Below, piece by piece: positions 30,849 to 39,742 of a stretch of DNA of 64,000 nucleotides. The stretch spans positions 34,697 through 98,696 of the forward strand of contig NZ_CALIZP010000090.1 of NCBI RefSeq assembly GCF_938028825.1, given 5' to 3'. How positions within the stretch are numbered: position 1 is the first letter of the stretch; each line of letters opens with the position of its first letter. The notes beneath the pieces were generated by a model. It was given only the letters and a program-made list of their open reading frames with translations. It was not told the DNA's origin and did no database searches. The translations under genes and the position numbers were made by a program. The DNA comes from an uncultured Cardiobacterium sp. Lineage in GTDB: Bacteria; Pseudomonadota; Gammaproteobacteria; Cardiobacteriales; Cardiobacteriaceae.

Positions 30849-31451
30849 TCAGGGGGTTTGCTGTTTGCCGGCGGTCTGCGTGCTTTGGTAGTTGTGCAGC
30901 CAGTCGCGGTAGGGCTGGCCGTCTATCCACAGGCTTTCGGCGACGATTTGCCCGTCCTTGATGCGTACGCCGAGGCTGGCATTGCTGCGCGGGGTGCCGT
31001 CGCTGCGCCAGCGGAAGAGTTCGTCGATTTTTACCGCGTCCTCTTCCGGCAGGTAGTAGCGGGTCAGCGGGATTTTGATGGTGATTTTGTCGCCCGCCTT
31101 GTACTGTGCGGGGATACGGTAGGCGAAGGCGCCATCCCGGGCGTTGTGGCTCAGGCGGCTGATGCGGGCGAAGCCGTCTTTGTCCGCTTCCAGCACGACG
31201 TAGATGGTGTCGCCCCCCTGCACGCCGGGCGGCAGGATGTGTTCTTTGCGCTCTTCGGGGAAGGCGAGCGCGAGGTAGCGGCCGCGCAGGACGTCAAGCG
31301 GGTCAACGGGTTCGAGTTCGAGGCGCAGCGCGATGCCGTCGCGCAGGATGCTTTCGCCGTGCGCCACTTGCAGCAGCGGCACGAGCCATTGCAGGGCGAA
31401 GACGAAGGGCAGCAGCAGGAGGGTGAGGCGGCTTTTCAGGCGGGTGTTCAT
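30849..31451 (-). CDS. GDYXXLXY-domain protein
   Basis: 200 residues with an N-terminal hydrophobic segment (LTLLLLPFVFALQWLVPLLQV), then the family signature in degenerate form, PVDPLDVLRGRYLAL, where GDY is GRY. The remainder is beta-rich and would face the periplasm. The start at 31451 overlaps the upstream DUF2157 stop as ATGA. GDYXXLXY and DUF2157 proteins are a recurrent pair and sometimes occur as a fusion. Their role is unknown. Confidence 0.85.
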   Translation of the reverse strand: MNTRLKSRLTLLLLPFVFALQWLVPLLQVAHGESILRDGIALRLELEPVDPLDVLRGRYLALAFPEERKEHILPPGVQGGDTIYVVLEADKDGFARISRLSHNARDGAFAYRIPAQYKAGDKITIKIPLTRYYLPEEDAVKIDELFRWRSDGTPRSNASLGVRIKDGQIVAESLWIDGQPYRDWLHNYQSTQTAGKQQTP

Positions 31452-32740
31452 GCGGTTTCTCCGGTCGGGCGCGGGCGGCGGGCGAGGTGCAGGTTGACGG
31501 TAAAGAAGGCGATACCGGCGGTGATGAAGACAAGCCCTTTCACCCACAGCGGCATGTTGTCGCCGACGAAGCGCAAAAACAGCGCCATCAGTACCCAAAT
31601 CAGCGCGGAGTTGACGGCAAAGAGGCTGCGGTCGAGGTCAAGCCGCGCCCGCCACAGGCCGAGGATGATGACAAAGACGGTCGGCAGCCACGGCCAGATG
31701 TCGCCGTAGCGCTCGCGGATACCCTGCTGCGCGAGCAGATAGATGACGATGCCGCTCAACACGAAGCAGAGATCCCACCCTTGCAGGCGGCGCCAGCGGC
31801 AGACGGCGAAGAGCAGCAGGACGCCGCTGACTGCGATCAGTTGCGGATCGGCGAGCAGGGCGTCCGCCACAGGCTCGCGCATGGTCATCTCCGCGCCGAA
31901 GAGGAGCAGCACGGCGAGGGTGATTTTGCCGAGCACCGCCATGATGTTGCGCCAGGCGGGCAGGAGGGTGCGGGCGGCGAGGTAGAAGGCGGAGAGGCAG
32001 ACCCAGGCGGGCAGGAAGCCGGCGTTGCGGCTGTTCGTGCAGAGAATCAGGGCGAAGGCAGTGGTGTGCAGCGCGGCAAAGGTGCGCCATATGCCCGTCT
32101 GCCCGCCGTAATGCAGTCCGGGCTGCCGCTGTGGGCAGAGCCACGGCAGGAAGGCAGCGACATAAAACACGTATTCCCAGTCCGCATAAAAAGCGACGTC
32201 GAACAGCAGCGGTTCGTTGCTGTAAATCCCGATGAAGTGCGCCAGCAATGCGGCGAAAAACACTACCGCCCAACTGCGCGCCACATACGCGAGCAGCAGC
32301 GTCAGCCACAGCCAGACGCGCAGGAAGGCGGGCAGGTCTTCTTCCACATGATAGGTCTGCGCGATGAGGGCAATCGCCGCCCCGGTCGAGAGCGCGACGA
32401 GGAGCGCGCTGCCCTCGCGCCACACGGTACTCGCCGGACGGCGCCAGCAGGCGAAATAAAGCGCCGCCTGCGACAGGGCAAGCGGCGTCAGCGACAACAC
32501 GACCCGCAGCGGGCGCGTCAGGCTCGCCCAGTTGGCGGCAAAGAGCGCGATGATGCCCGCGCCGACGCACAGCGCGGCAAAGAGCGACAGCACCATCTGC
32601 CACCATTGCCCCCGGTGCCGCACGGGCAGGACGTAACGGGCACGCAACAGCGCCGCCTGTTCGGGGGAAACCCAGCCGCTTGCCTCCCACTGGGGCAGTT
32701 CGGCGAGCAAATCGCGGGAAAACGCAGCGCGTCGGTTCAT
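31448..32740 (-). CDS. DUF2157-domain integral membrane protein
   Basis: 430 residues. A short N-terminal cytoplasmic part (LLAELPQWEASGWVSPEQAALLRARY) is the conserved DUF2157 start and is followed by about 12 transmembrane helices. GGAGAG lies 6 nt before the ATG at 32740. It heads a three-gene operon (DUF2157, GDYXXLXY, OsmC-like). The first two are translationally coupled, which suggests that their products form a complex in the inner membrane. No transport motif seen. Confidence 0.85.
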   Translation of the reverse strand: MNRRAAFSRDLLAELPQWEASGWVSPEQAALLRARYVLPVRHRGQWWQMVLSLFAALCVGAGIIALFAANWASLTRPLRVVLSLTPLALSQAALYFACWRRPASTVWREGSALLVALSTGAAIALIAQTYHVEEDLPAFLRVWLWLTLLLAYVARSWAVVFFAALLAHFIGIYSNEPLLFDVAFYADWEYVFYVAAFLPWLCPQRQPGLHYGGQTGIWRTFAALHTTAFALILCTNSRNAGFLPAWVCLSAFYLAARTLLPAWRNIMAVLGKITLAVLLLFGAEMTMREPVADALLADPQLIAVSGVLLLFAVCRWRRLQGWDLCFVLSGIVIYLLAQQGIRERYGDIWPWLPTVFVIILGLWRARLDLDRSLFAVNSALIWVLMALFLRFVGDNMPLWVKGLVFITAGIAFFTVNLHLARRPRPTGETA

Positions 32741-32888
32741 ATAACTCTCCGTGATGAAAACAGCGCCATGATACGCAAAAGCCGGGCGGGCAATCATGAC
32801 GAAACCCGCCGCTTGCCAAAGCGGCGGGTGCCGGTCCTGCCAAACGGTGCCGTTGGGGGAATGTCATCTGCACAGCCCGGCTTCAATA

Positions 32889-32994
32889 TATAGTCGTTTC
32901 AAACAGGAATGAGACAAGGCGGCGAGCCGAAGACAGTACAGATAGTACGGCGAGGCTCGCCAACACCGTATCATTTCTGTTTGAAACGACTATA
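32889..32994. repeat. Complete Correia-like repeat element (reference copy, 106 bp)
   Basis: Inverted ends TATAGTCGTTTCAAACAG / CTGTTTGAAACGACTATA, perfect over about 20 bp. The interior carries GACAAGGCGGCGAGCCGAAGA, CAGTACAGATAGTACGG and CCAACACCGTATCA. Ends begin and finish in TATA, suggesting TA target duplication. It lies between the DUF2157 operon and the HAD gene and abuts a terminator. Confidence 0.85.
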
Positions 32995-33023
32995 AAAGCA
33001 GCGCCAACCCGCGCTGCTTTTTT
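32994..33023 (-). terminator. Bidirectional terminator after the HAD gene
   Basis: AGCAGCGC-CAACCC-GCGCTGCT with TTTTTT on the plus strand and TTTT on the minus strand, 48 nt beyond the HAD stop. Confidence 0.75.
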
Positions 33024-33070
33024 GCATCCGGCCGCCGGGCAGGAACACTGTCCGCCCGCCGTCGTTCATT

Positions 33071-33859
33071 TCACGCGGGAAACAGCCGTTCCAGTTCTTG
33101 CGCGAGGCCGTCTTTGCTGTTCGGCGCGGTCACGGTGCTGCATTCGGCCTTGATGTCGTCCGGCGCGTTGCCCATCGCCACGCTGTAGCCCGCGTAGCGC
33201 AGCATGTCGAGGTCGTTGTAGTTGTCGCCGAAGGCGATGCTTTCAGCGGCGGGGACGCTGAGGCGTTCGCCCATGAAGGCGATGGCTTGCGCCTTGGTCG
33301 CGCGTTTGTTGACGATTTCGAGGTATTCGTCTTTGGAGCGGTGGATTTCGAGGTGCGGGAAGGCGGGGCGCAGGCGGTCTTGCAGGGCGGCGATGACGGG
33401 CGCGTCGCCCATGACGAGGATTTTGTGCACGTTTGCAAGCGTCGCGGGGCGCTTTGTCGCGCGCAGGCCGGTGATGTCGCCTTCCTGCACTGTCCAGAAG
33501 TTATCCGGGTCGGGGCTGTACCAGTGGGTACCCTGATAGTAGTTGATGGAGGTGAGGGCGGGGTCGTTTTCCAGCAGGGTTTCGAGGCGGTGCAGGTCGG
33601 CGTCGTCAAGGGTGACGCTGTAGAGTTCGTTGAGGTCGCCGTCGAGGATGAGCGCGCCGTTGAAGGCGATGAGCGGCTGTTTGCCGCCGATGGCGGCGGT
33701 GAACGGGGTGATGGCGAGCGGCGGCCGCGCCGAGACGAGGACGATGGGGATGCCCGCCTGCGCGAGGCGGCGGGTGATGGCGAGGGTGCGCGCGCTCATG
33801 CGGTGTTCGCGGTTGAGCAGGGTGCCGTCAATGTCGCTGTAGATGGCGCGGTAGGTCAT
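33071..33859 (-). CDS. Cof-type HAD-IIB phosphatase
   Basis: 262 residues. HAD motif I YSDIDGTL (residues 7-14), motif II VLVSARP, and motif IV FGDNYNDLDML (about 208-218), with a C2B cap between. Length and motifs match the YbiV/YidA/Cof group of sugar- and cofactor-phosphate phosphatases. Third gene of the rnd operon. Its start region overlaps the end of the TIGR02328-like gene by 32 nt. Substrate unknown. Confidence 0.88.
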   Translation of the reverse strand: MTYRAIYSDIDGTLLNREHRMSARTLAITRRLAQAGIPIVLVSARPPLAITPFTAAIGGKQPLIAFNGALILDGDLNELYSVTLDDADLHRLETLLENDPALTSINYYQGTHWYSPDPDNFWTVQEGDITGLRATKRPATLANVHKILVMGDAPVIAALQDRLRPAFPHLEIHRSKDEYLEIVNKRATKAQAIAFMGERLSVPAAESIAFGDNYNDLDMLRYAGYSVAMGNAPDDIKAECSTVTAPNSKDGLAQELERLFPA

Positions 33860-34244
33860 GGGGGTTCTCCGTGGGTGGGTGGGTGAGATGGATGCCTTTG
33901 CCCGCGAGGTTGGCGAGGCATGCGCGCAGGTAGGCGGCGTCGTGTTCGGGGTAGATGGGGTCGGCAACGGCGGCGGCAGGCAGGCCGCCATAGGGCGCGA
34001 GGTTTTTGCCGCGATGGTTGGGGTCAAGCCAGGCGGCATCAGGGCGGTAGCCGCGCCGCCGCATTTCCGCCATGACGAGGCGGTGGTAGGCGTAGAGCAG
34101 GTAGGGGCTGTGGTTGAAGACGTAGTTGACGGTCGCGTGCGGTCTGCCCCAGCCGTTGCCGCGCAGGGCGGCGCATTCGCGGTGCTGCCCCAGCAGTTGC
34201 GGGCGGGGCAGGTGGGGGATGAGGGCTTGATGCCAGAGTCGCAT
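33828..34244 (-). CDS. Pyrimidine dimer DNA glycosylase-like (Pyr_excise, TIGR02328 type) protein
   Basis: 138 residues. MRLWHQALIPHLPRPQLLGQHREC and KxxHxTVNYVF-like GRPHATVNYVFNHSPYLLYAYH are the family signature, related to T4 endonuclease V. Activity has not been shown for this subgroup as far as I know. The last ~10 residues overlap the next gene. It starts 3 nt after the rnd stop, so an operon is certain in layout. A role in repair or nucleic-acid quality control fits its neighbour. Confidence 0.83.
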   Translation of the reverse strand: MRLWHQALIPHLPRPQLLGQHRECAALRGNGWGRPHATVNYVFNHSPYLLYAYHRLVMAEMRRRGYRPDAAWLDPNHRGKNLAPYGGLPAAAVADPIYPEHDAAYLRACLANLAGKGIHLTHPPTENPHDLPRHLQRH

Positions 34245-34247
34245 GGT

Positions 34248-35279
34248 TTAGAGCAGCTTTTGCAGTTCTTCACGCAGGTAGGCGGCGCGCCAGCCGCGCA
34301 GCAGCGGGCTGTCGGCGCTTGGTTCGGCGCAGTAGTGTTTGAGGGCGCGGGTGGTGGCGAGCAGGTCGGGGTGGATGCCGAGCGCGGCGGCGGTGTCCGC
34401 CACAGAGCGGCAGAGTTTCTCGTACTGTTGGCGGCGCGCGTGACCAAGACGCGGACTGGACGGTTGGGCGGGCGGGGCGGCGTCGGCGGCAAACTGCCCG
34501 CTGAGGTAGGGCAGTTCTTGCCAGAGCGGGTGGCTGGCGCTCAGGTGTTCGGCCAGCGCTTCGAGGGTCGGCGGCTGTTTTTGCGCGATGGCGATGAGCT
34601 GGCGGTCGCTCATGATGGCGCGGCGCGGCAGGTCTTGTGCGGCGGCAAGGCGTTCGCGCGCGGCGGTGAGGATTTCGGCGACGCGGCGGTCGCCTGCGCG
34701 CAGTTGCGGCGCACCTTGCAGGCGGTACCAGTGCCAGGCTTCGCGCGGGCGCGTCTGCCGCGCGAGCAGCGCCGCGTTTTCTTCCGCCCACCAGTCCAGC
34801 CGCCCCAGACGGCGCAGGTCGGCAACGAGGTAGGGGTAGAGGCGGGCAAGCAGTTCGACATCGGCGGCGGCGTAGGCGCGCTGTTCGGCGTTGAGCGGGC
34901 GGGCGAGCCAGTCGCTGCGGGTCTGGCTTTTGTCGGGGCTGATGCCGAGGTAGTGTTCGACGAGCTGCGCGTAGCTGACGGCAAGCTGCGGCGAGCAGAG
35001 GGCGAAGCCGATTTGCGTGTCGCGCACGGTCTGCGGCAGGCCGCCGCCGCAGAGTTGCATGAGTTCGAGGTCTTGCGCGCCCGCATGGAGGACGATGGGA
35101 GCGGGATGGTGCAGGATGGCCTGCCACGGCACGGCGTCCGCGCCATCCAGCGGGTCGTACAGATGCGCACTGCCGCCCGGCCGGCAGGTTTGCACCAGGG
35201 CGAGTTTGGGGATGTAGCTGTGTTCGCGGACAAATTCGCTGTCGTAGCAAAGGATGTGGTGAGGGTTGAAATCTTCCAT
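34248..35279 (-). CDS. rnd: Ribonuclease D
   Basis: 3'-5' exoribonuclease for tRNA 3'-end maturation. 343 residues against 375 in E. coli. The DEDD-y catalytic set is visible: D-S-E in LCYDSEFVRE (residues 13-15), Asp in VLHAGAQDLELM (about 70) and Tyr/Asp in RAYAAADVELL (about 137-141). The HRDC helical domain covers about 195-275. Starts at 35279 (MEDFNPHHI); a longer frame to 35408 has no homology and runs into the rpsF promoter. First gene of a three-gene operon, divergent from rpsF. Confidence 0.93.
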   Translation of the reverse strand: MEDFNPHHILCYDSEFVREHSYIPKLALVQTCRPGGSAHLYDPLDGADAVPWQAILHHPAPIVLHAGAQDLELMQLCGGGLPQTVRDTQIGFALCSPQLAVSYAQLVEHYLGISPDKSQTRSDWLARPLNAEQRAYAAADVELLARLYPYLVADLRRLGRLDWWAEENAALLARQTRPREAWHWYRLQGAPQLRAGDRRVAEILTAARERLAAAQDLPRRAIMSDRQLIAIAQKQPPTLEALAEHLSASHPLWQELPYLSGQFAADAAPPAQPSSPRLGHARRQQYEKLCRSVADTAAALGIHPDLLATTRALKHYCAEPSADSPLLRGWRAAYLREELQKLL

Positions 35280-35338
35280 AAGGGTTCCCGGCGGAATACG
35301 GCGCGGCACGGTAGCACGATAGCGGCAGGCGGGGAAGT

Positions 35339-35366
35339 TTGTTTTGCCGGGGCTTTTCCGTATAAT
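35339..35366 (+). promoter_or_regulatory. Promoter of the rpsF-rpsR-rplI operon
   Basis: TTGTTT (35339-35344), 16 bp, perfect TATAAT (35361-35366), 74 bp before the rpsF ATG. Confidence 0.65.
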
Positions 35367-35371
35367 CCGCG

Positions 35372-35416
35372 CGCTTGCCGGTTCGCCGGCATTTCCTTGC
35401 CGCCACATGGCGGCTT
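35372..35416 (+). promoter_or_regulatory. Structured 5' leader of rpsF, possible S6:S18 autoregulatory RNA
   Basis: Two adjacent hairpins in the untranslated leader: TTGCCGGTTCGCCGGC and TTGCCGCCACATGGCGGC. Both carry GCCG in the stem. S6:S18 leaders in many bacteria mimic helix 22 of 16S rRNA with an exposed CCG, so feedback by the S6:S18 pair is plausible. The match to the published motif was judged by eye only. Confidence 0.35.
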
Positions 35417-35440
35417 TGTTTATCCATAAGGAATCTTCTG

Positions 35441-35773
35441 ATGAGACATTATGAAATCGTTTTCCTGGTCCATCCCGACCAGAGCGAACAGGTCAATGCG
35501 ATGACCGAGCGCTACCGCTCCGTCATCGAAGCCGCCGGTGGCAAGGTCCACCGCTTCGAAGACTGGGGGCGCCGCGTGCTGGCGTATCCCATCAACAAGC
35601 TGGTCAAGGCGCACTATGTGATGATGAATATCGAATGTGATGCCAAGACGCTGGAAGAACTGGAAACCAGCTTCCGTTTCAACGACGCCATTTTGCGTCA
35701 CCTCACCATCCGTCGCGACGAAGCCGTTACCGAAGCCTCGCCGATGGCCGAAAGCAAGAAGAAGGAGGGCTAA
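35441..35773 (+). CDS. rpsF: 30S ribosomal protein S6
   Basis: 110 residues, ferredoxin-like fold protein binding the platform of the small subunit with S18. [18 protein letters not shown] at the start and [23 protein letters not shown] in the middle are diagnostic. AAGGAA stands 8 nt before the ATG at 35441. The C-terminal tail ESKKKEG is short, without the long poly-Glu tail of E. coli S6, so RimK modification is unlikely. Confidence 0.97.
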   Translation: MRHYEIVFLVHPDQSEQVNAMTERYRSVIEAAGGKVHRFEDWGRRVLAYPINKLVKAHYVMMNIECDAKTLEELETSFRFNDAILRHLTIRRDEAVTEASPMAESKKKEG

Positions 35774-35776
35774 ACC

Positions 35777-35989
35777 ATGGCACGTCGCAGATCCTGCCGC
35801 TTCACCGCCGAGGGTGTGAAAGAAATCGACTACAAAGACCTCGAAACCCTGAAATCGTTTATCAGCGAGACCGGCAAAATCGTCCCCGCCCGCATCACCG
35901 GCACCAGCGCGTTCTATCAGCGCCAGCTCGCCACCGCCATCAAGCGCGCCCGTTTCCTGGCACTCCTGCCCTATTCCGACCAGCACTGA
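35777..35989 (+). CDS. rpsR: 30S ribosomal protein S18
   Basis: 70 residues. [20 protein letters not shown] and [31 protein letters not shown] are typical of S18. 3 nt after rpsF. Only one N-terminal cysteine remains, so it is a C-minus type without the zinc site. E. coli has priB between rpsF and rpsR; it is absent here. Confidence 0.98.
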   Translation: MARRRSCRFTAEGVKEIDYKDLETLKSFISETGKIVPARITGTSAFYQRQLATAIKRARFLALLPYSDQH

Positions 35990-35998
35990 GGAGGACGC

Positions 35999-36448
35999 AT
36001 GAACATCATCCTTTTGGAAAAAGTCGCCGGACTGGGCGAACTCGGCGACCGTGTGGACGTCAAAGCAGGCTACGCCCGCAACTTCCTCATTCCGCAACGC
36101 AAGGCCACCGAAGCCACCAAAGCGAACATCGAACGCTTTGAAGCCCGCCGCGCCGAGCTGGAAAGACAGCAGGCCGCCAAACTGGCCGATGCCGAGCAAC
36201 GCGCCGCCGCGCTCTCCGGCAAGGTACTGACCATCCTGGCCAAGGCCGGCGACGAAGGCAAACTCTTCGGCTCCGTCGGCACCCAGGACATCGCCGATGC
36301 CGCCATACAGCAAGGGCTGCAACTGGCCCGCAGCGAAGTGATGATGCCGCACGGCACCATCCGCGAGATCGGGGAATACACCATCTCCCTGCACCTCTTC
36401 GCCGGTATCAGCACCGAAGTATTGGTGCGCGTCGTCGCCGGCGAATAA
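35999..36448 (+). CDS. rplI: 50S ribosomal protein L9
   Basis: 149 residues, same length as E. coli. N-terminal domain MNIILLEKVAGLGELGDRVDVKAGYARNFLIP, a long connecting helix (about 41-75), and a C-terminal rRNA-binding domain ending VLVRVVAGE. AGGAGG lies just before the ATG. Last gene of the S6 operon, with a strong terminator 23 nt downstream. Confidence 0.98.
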   Translation: MNIILLEKVAGLGELGDRVDVKAGYARNFLIPQRKATEATKANIERFEARRAELERQQAAKLADAEQRAAALSGKVLTILAKAGDEGKLFGSVGTQDIADAAIQQGLQLARSEVMMPHGTIREIGEYTISLHLFAGISTEVLVRVVAGE

Positions 36449-36470
36449 GCCCGCAGCGATACATCAGACG

Positions 36471-36500
36471 CCGGAAAGCGGCAACGCTTTCCGGTTTTTT
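36471..36500 (+). terminator. Terminator of the rpsF operon
   Basis: CCGGAAAGCG-GCAA-CGCTTTCCGG followed by TTTTTT. Confidence 0.9.
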
Positions 36501-36713
36501 ATTACGCATCCCGCACACGATAAAATCACCGCCCTACCCTGCCCCGGACCCGCAGCGCCCGCACCAGCGGCAAACCCGACATGCCCCGCCTGCACGGATA
36601 CCCACCCGGCAAGCAGGCCGGGAAGGCAGTACGGCGCGGCACGCCGGCACAGCCGGATGGTTTTCCGGCATTGACATGCCACGCACAACCCTTCAATCAC
36701 CCAGGAACCCCAT

Positions 36714-37226
36714 ATGCACAAAATCGGCATCATCATGGGCAGCGACAGCGACCTCGGCGTCATGCAGGACGCCGCCCGCACCTGCGAACAATTCCACACC
36801 GCCTACGAACTCACCATCGTCTCGGCGCACCGCACCCCGGAACGCCTGCTGGACTACGGCAAAACCGCCGCCGCACGCGGGCTTAACGTCATCATCGCCG
36901 GCGCGGGCGGCGCGGCGCACCTGCCCGGCATGGTGGCGGCCGTCACCCCGCTGCCGGTCGTCGGCGTGCCCATCCATTCCAGCAATTCCATCGACGGCTG
37001 GGACAGCATCCTCTCCATCCTGCAAATGCCGGCGGGCGTGCCGGTCGCCACCGTGGCGCTGAACGGCGCGAAAAACGCCGCCCTGCTGGCGCTGCGCATC
37101 TGCGCCAGCCACGACCCCGTCCTGCGCGAACGCATCGCCGCCTATCAGGATGAAATGCGCCGCAGCGTGCTCGACAAGGCAGCGGCACTAAAAAGCGAAT
37201 ACCCCTGCGACTACCACGGCACCTAA
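36714..37226 (+). CDS. purE: N5-carboxyaminoimidazole ribonucleotide mutase
   Basis: 170 residues (169 in E. coli). Converts N5-CAIR to CAIR in purine synthesis. IIMGSDSDLGVM (residues 6-17), the SAHRTPE signature (about 40-46) and IAGAGGAAHLPGM (about 63-75) are complete, and the His of SAHRTP is catalytic. Class I type, which normally needs PurK; no purK adjoins it here. The 265 bp upstream hold no gene, and no PUR-box could be recognised with confidence. Confidence 0.97.
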   Translation: MHKIGIIMGSDSDLGVMQDAARTCEQFHTAYELTIVSAHRTPERLLDYGKTAAARGLNVIIAGAGGAAHLPGMVAAVTPLPVVGVPIHSSNSIDGWDSILSILQMPAGVPVATVALNGAKNAALLALRICASHDPVLRERIAAYQDEMRRSVLDKAAALKSEYPCDYHGT

Positions 37227-37249
37227 CGGCCACTGCCCCGCCCGCAACC

Positions 37250-37840
37250 ATGCCTGCCGTCATCGAAACCCATCCGCTTGAACCCTTCCTGCCGCCGGCG
37301 GCGCGGTTGCTCATGCTGGGCAGCTTCCCGCCGCCGCAGACACGCTGGAAGATGGATTTCTACTACCCGAACCTGCAAAACGATATGTGGCGCATCTTCG
37401 GCCTCGTCTTCTTCACCGACCGCGACCACTTCCTCACCGCCGACGGCAAAGGCTTCCGCGCAGCCGAGCTGCGCGCCTTCCTGACGGCGACGGGCATCGC
37501 CATCAGCGACACCGCACAACGCGTCGAACGTCTGCGCGACAACGCCGCCGACCAGTCGCTGCGCATCATCGAGCCGCTGAACCTCGCGGCATTGCTTGAC
37601 CGCCTCCCCGCCTGCCGCGCCATCGCCACCACCGGCGCCCTCGCGACCACCACCCTGCTCACGCAACTGCCGCCGGCCACCGCCGCTCCGCGCATCGGTG
37701 CCCCGGCCGACACCACCTGCGCCGCCCGCCCCCTGCACCTGTACCGCCTGCCCTCGTCCTCGCGCGCCTACCCGCTGCCGCTGGCGCAAAAAGCGGCGAC
37801 CTACCGCGACTGCTTCGCCGCTGAGGGATTGCTTGCCTGA
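37250..37840 (+). CDS. Uracil-DNA glycosylase superfamily protein
   Basis: 196 residues. Starts MPAVIETHPLEPFLPPAARLLMLGSFPP with the UDG-type loop LGSFPPP, then a conserved RWKMDFYYPNLQNDMWRIFGLVF and a C-terminal LPSSSRAYPLPLAQK in place of the usual HPS motif. This matches the group sometimes labelled hypoxanthine- or uracil-DNA glycosylase-like (family 6 related). The usual water-activating residue of UDG family 1 is absent, so the base removed cannot be stated. It lies 23 nt after purE. Confidence 0.75.
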   Translation: MPAVIETHPLEPFLPPAARLLMLGSFPPPQTRWKMDFYYPNLQNDMWRIFGLVFFTDRDHFLTADGKGFRAAELRAFLTATGIAISDTAQRVERLRDNAADQSLRIIEPLNLAALLDRLPACRAIATTGALATTTLLTQLPPATAAPRIGAPADTTCAARPLHLYRLPSSSRAYPLPLAQKAATYRDCFAAEGLLA

Positions 37841-37971
37841 ACACGCCCGGCAGCGGATATGCCAAAAACGCCCCGACACATGACAAAACGGCCTGAAAAC
37901 CGCCCCTTCCCCCGCTTGACCGCCCCATAGCGAGCGCCGATAATCGCCCGCCTTTCCCCATTCACAGAATC

Positions 37972-39000
37972 ATGATTACCCTGCAACAGCTGCAAAAAAC
38001 CTATCGCCATAAAGGCCAGGACATCCACGCCCTGCGCGACGTCAACCTGCACGTCGCCGCAGGCGAAATCTACGGCGTCGTCGGACAAAGCGGCGCCGGA
38101 AAAAGCACCCTTATCCGCTGTGTGAACCTGCTCGAACGCCCCGATAGCGGCCGCGTCATCGTTGCCGGCGAAGACCTCACTGCGCTCGATCCCGCCGGAC
38201 TGCTGCGCGCGCGTCACAAAATCGGCATGATTTTCCAGCACTTCAACCTGCTTTCCAGCCGTACCGTTTATGCCAACATCGCCCTGCCGCTGGAACTCAT
38301 CGGTGCGGACAAAAAAACCATCGCCGCCAAAGTGCAACCGCTACTGGCGCTGACCGGCCTCGAAGACAAAGCCGGGCACTACCCCGCGCAACTCTCCGGC
38401 GGGCAGAAACAGCGCGTCGCCATCGCCCGCGCACTCGCCGCCGAACCACGGGTGCTGCTGTCGGACGAAGCCACCTCGGCGCTCGACCCGAAAACCACCG
38501 AAGACATCCTCAACCTGTTGAAAAACATCAACGAAAAACTGGGGTTGACCATCCTGATGATTACCCACGAAATGGAAGTGGTCAAACACATCTGCGACAA
38601 AGTCGCCCTCATCGACGGCGGGCAACTCGTTGAAACCGCCGACGTCAACACCTTCTTCACCGCGCCCGCCTCGCCGCTTGGCAAACAGTTCGTCGCACAA
38701 ACCCGGCGCTTCGACCTGCCGGAAGAATACCAGGCGCGCCTGCACGCGAGCGGCACGCACCCCGTCGTCAAAATCGGCTTCCTCGGCCAGCACATCGACG
38801 AACCCGTCCTCTCCTCGCTGACCAAACGCTTCGGCGTGAACATCAGCATCATCCAGGCCAAAATCGACCACATCGGCAGCCACACGCGACACGGCCTGCT
38901 CGTCGCCGAAATCATCGGCGAGCCGGGGCAGACCCGCGACGCCCTCGCCTACCTCACCACCCAACCCGTCAGCACGGAAATCCTCGGCTATGTTGCATAA
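37972..39000 (+). CDS. metN: D-methionine ABC transporter, ATP-binding protein
   Basis: 342 residues (343 in E. coli). Walker A GQSGAGKST (about 38-46), signature LSGGQKQRVAIARAL and Walker B VLLSDEATSALDP; the C-terminal NIL domain (about 265-340) is the site of methionine feedback inhibition. A GATAAT box lies about 30 bp upstream. The stop overlaps the metI start by 11 nt. No SAM riboswitch or Met-box was recognised upstream. Confidence 0.97.
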   Translation: MITLQQLQKTYRHKGQDIHALRDVNLHVAAGEIYGVVGQSGAGKSTLIRCVNLLERPDSGRVIVAGEDLTALDPAGLLRARHKIGMIFQHFNLLSSRTVYANIALPLELIGADKKTIAAKVQPLLALTGLEDKAGHYPAQLSGGQKQRVAIARALAAEPRVLLSDEATSALDPKTTEDILNLLKNINEKLGLTILMITHEMEVVKHICDKVALIDGGQLVETADVNTFFTAPASPLGKQFVAQTRRFDLPEEYQARLHASGTHPVVKIGFLGQHIDEPVLSSLTKRFGVNISIIQAKIDHIGSHTRHGLLVAEIIGEPGQTRDALAYLTTQPVSTEILGYVA

Positions 39001-39718
39001 TCTCCTCAAACTCTGGCATGCCATCAGCGGATGGTGGGAATCCTTCACCATCTGGCTGCATGCCCTCATCGGCGACACCGCCTGGCTCATGCTCGTCAGC
39101 GCCTGCGAAACCCTCTACATGACCCTGAGCGCGACCCTCATCGCCGGCATCTTCGGCACCCTGCTCGGCCTCATCCTCTACGCGACAAGGCGCGGCCGCT
39201 TCCTCGCGAACCCCTACATCTATTACCCGCTTGGCATCATCGTCAACATCGGCCGCTCCATCCCCTACATCATCCTCGCGCTGTGGATCGTGCCCTTCAC
39301 CCGCCTCGTCGTCGGCGTCTCCATCGGCAACACCGCCGCCATCGTCCCGCTCACCCTTTCCGCCGTCCCCTTCATCGCGCGCATGGTCGAAAACATGCTG
39401 AACGAAGTCCCCGGCGGCCTCATCGAAGCGGCACAGGCGATGGGCGCGCACCCGGCGCAAATCATGCGCAAAGTGCTGCTGCCCGAAGCCCTGCCCGGCA
39501 TCATCAACGCCTTCACCATCACCCTCATCGCCCTCATCGGCTACTCCGCCATCGCCGGCGCCCTCGGCGCGGGCGGCCTCGGCAAAGTCGCCTACGCCTA
39601 CGGCTACCAGCGCTACCGCCCGGACATCATGCTCTACACCGTCTGCATCATCGTCGTGCTGGTGCAGAACATCCAGTGGCTGGGGGACGCCCTCGCCCGC
39701 CGCTTCGATCACCGCTAA
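38990..39718 (+). CDS. metI: D-methionine ABC transporter, permease
   Basis: 242 residues (217 in E. coli). Five to six helices, with the EAA coupling motif GGLIEAAQAMGAHPAQI (about 144-160) and ETLYMTLSATLIAGI near the start. The extra ~20 N-terminal residues relative to E. coli could mean that the true start is an internal one, but the 11-nt overlap with metN is typical for this operon. Confidence 0.95.
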   Translation: MLHNLLKLWHAISGWWESFTIWLHALIGDTAWLMLVSACETLYMTLSATLIAGIFGTLLGLILYATRRGRFLANPYIYYPLGIIVNIGRSIPYIILALWIVPFTRLVVGVSIGNTAAIVPLTLSAVPFIARMVENMLNEVPGGLIEAAQAMGAHPAQIMRKVLLPEALPGIINAFTITLIALIGYSAIAGALGAGGLGKVAYAYGYQRYRPDIMLYTVCIIVVLVQNIQWLGDALARRFDHR

Positions 39719-39742
39719 TCCCAACCTAACCGGAGAAAACCC

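Noticed and set aside
37841..37971. SAM riboswitch or Met-box before metN
   Set aside because: No SAM-I, II or IV pattern and no clear AGACGTCT repeats. Only a GATAAT -10-like box.
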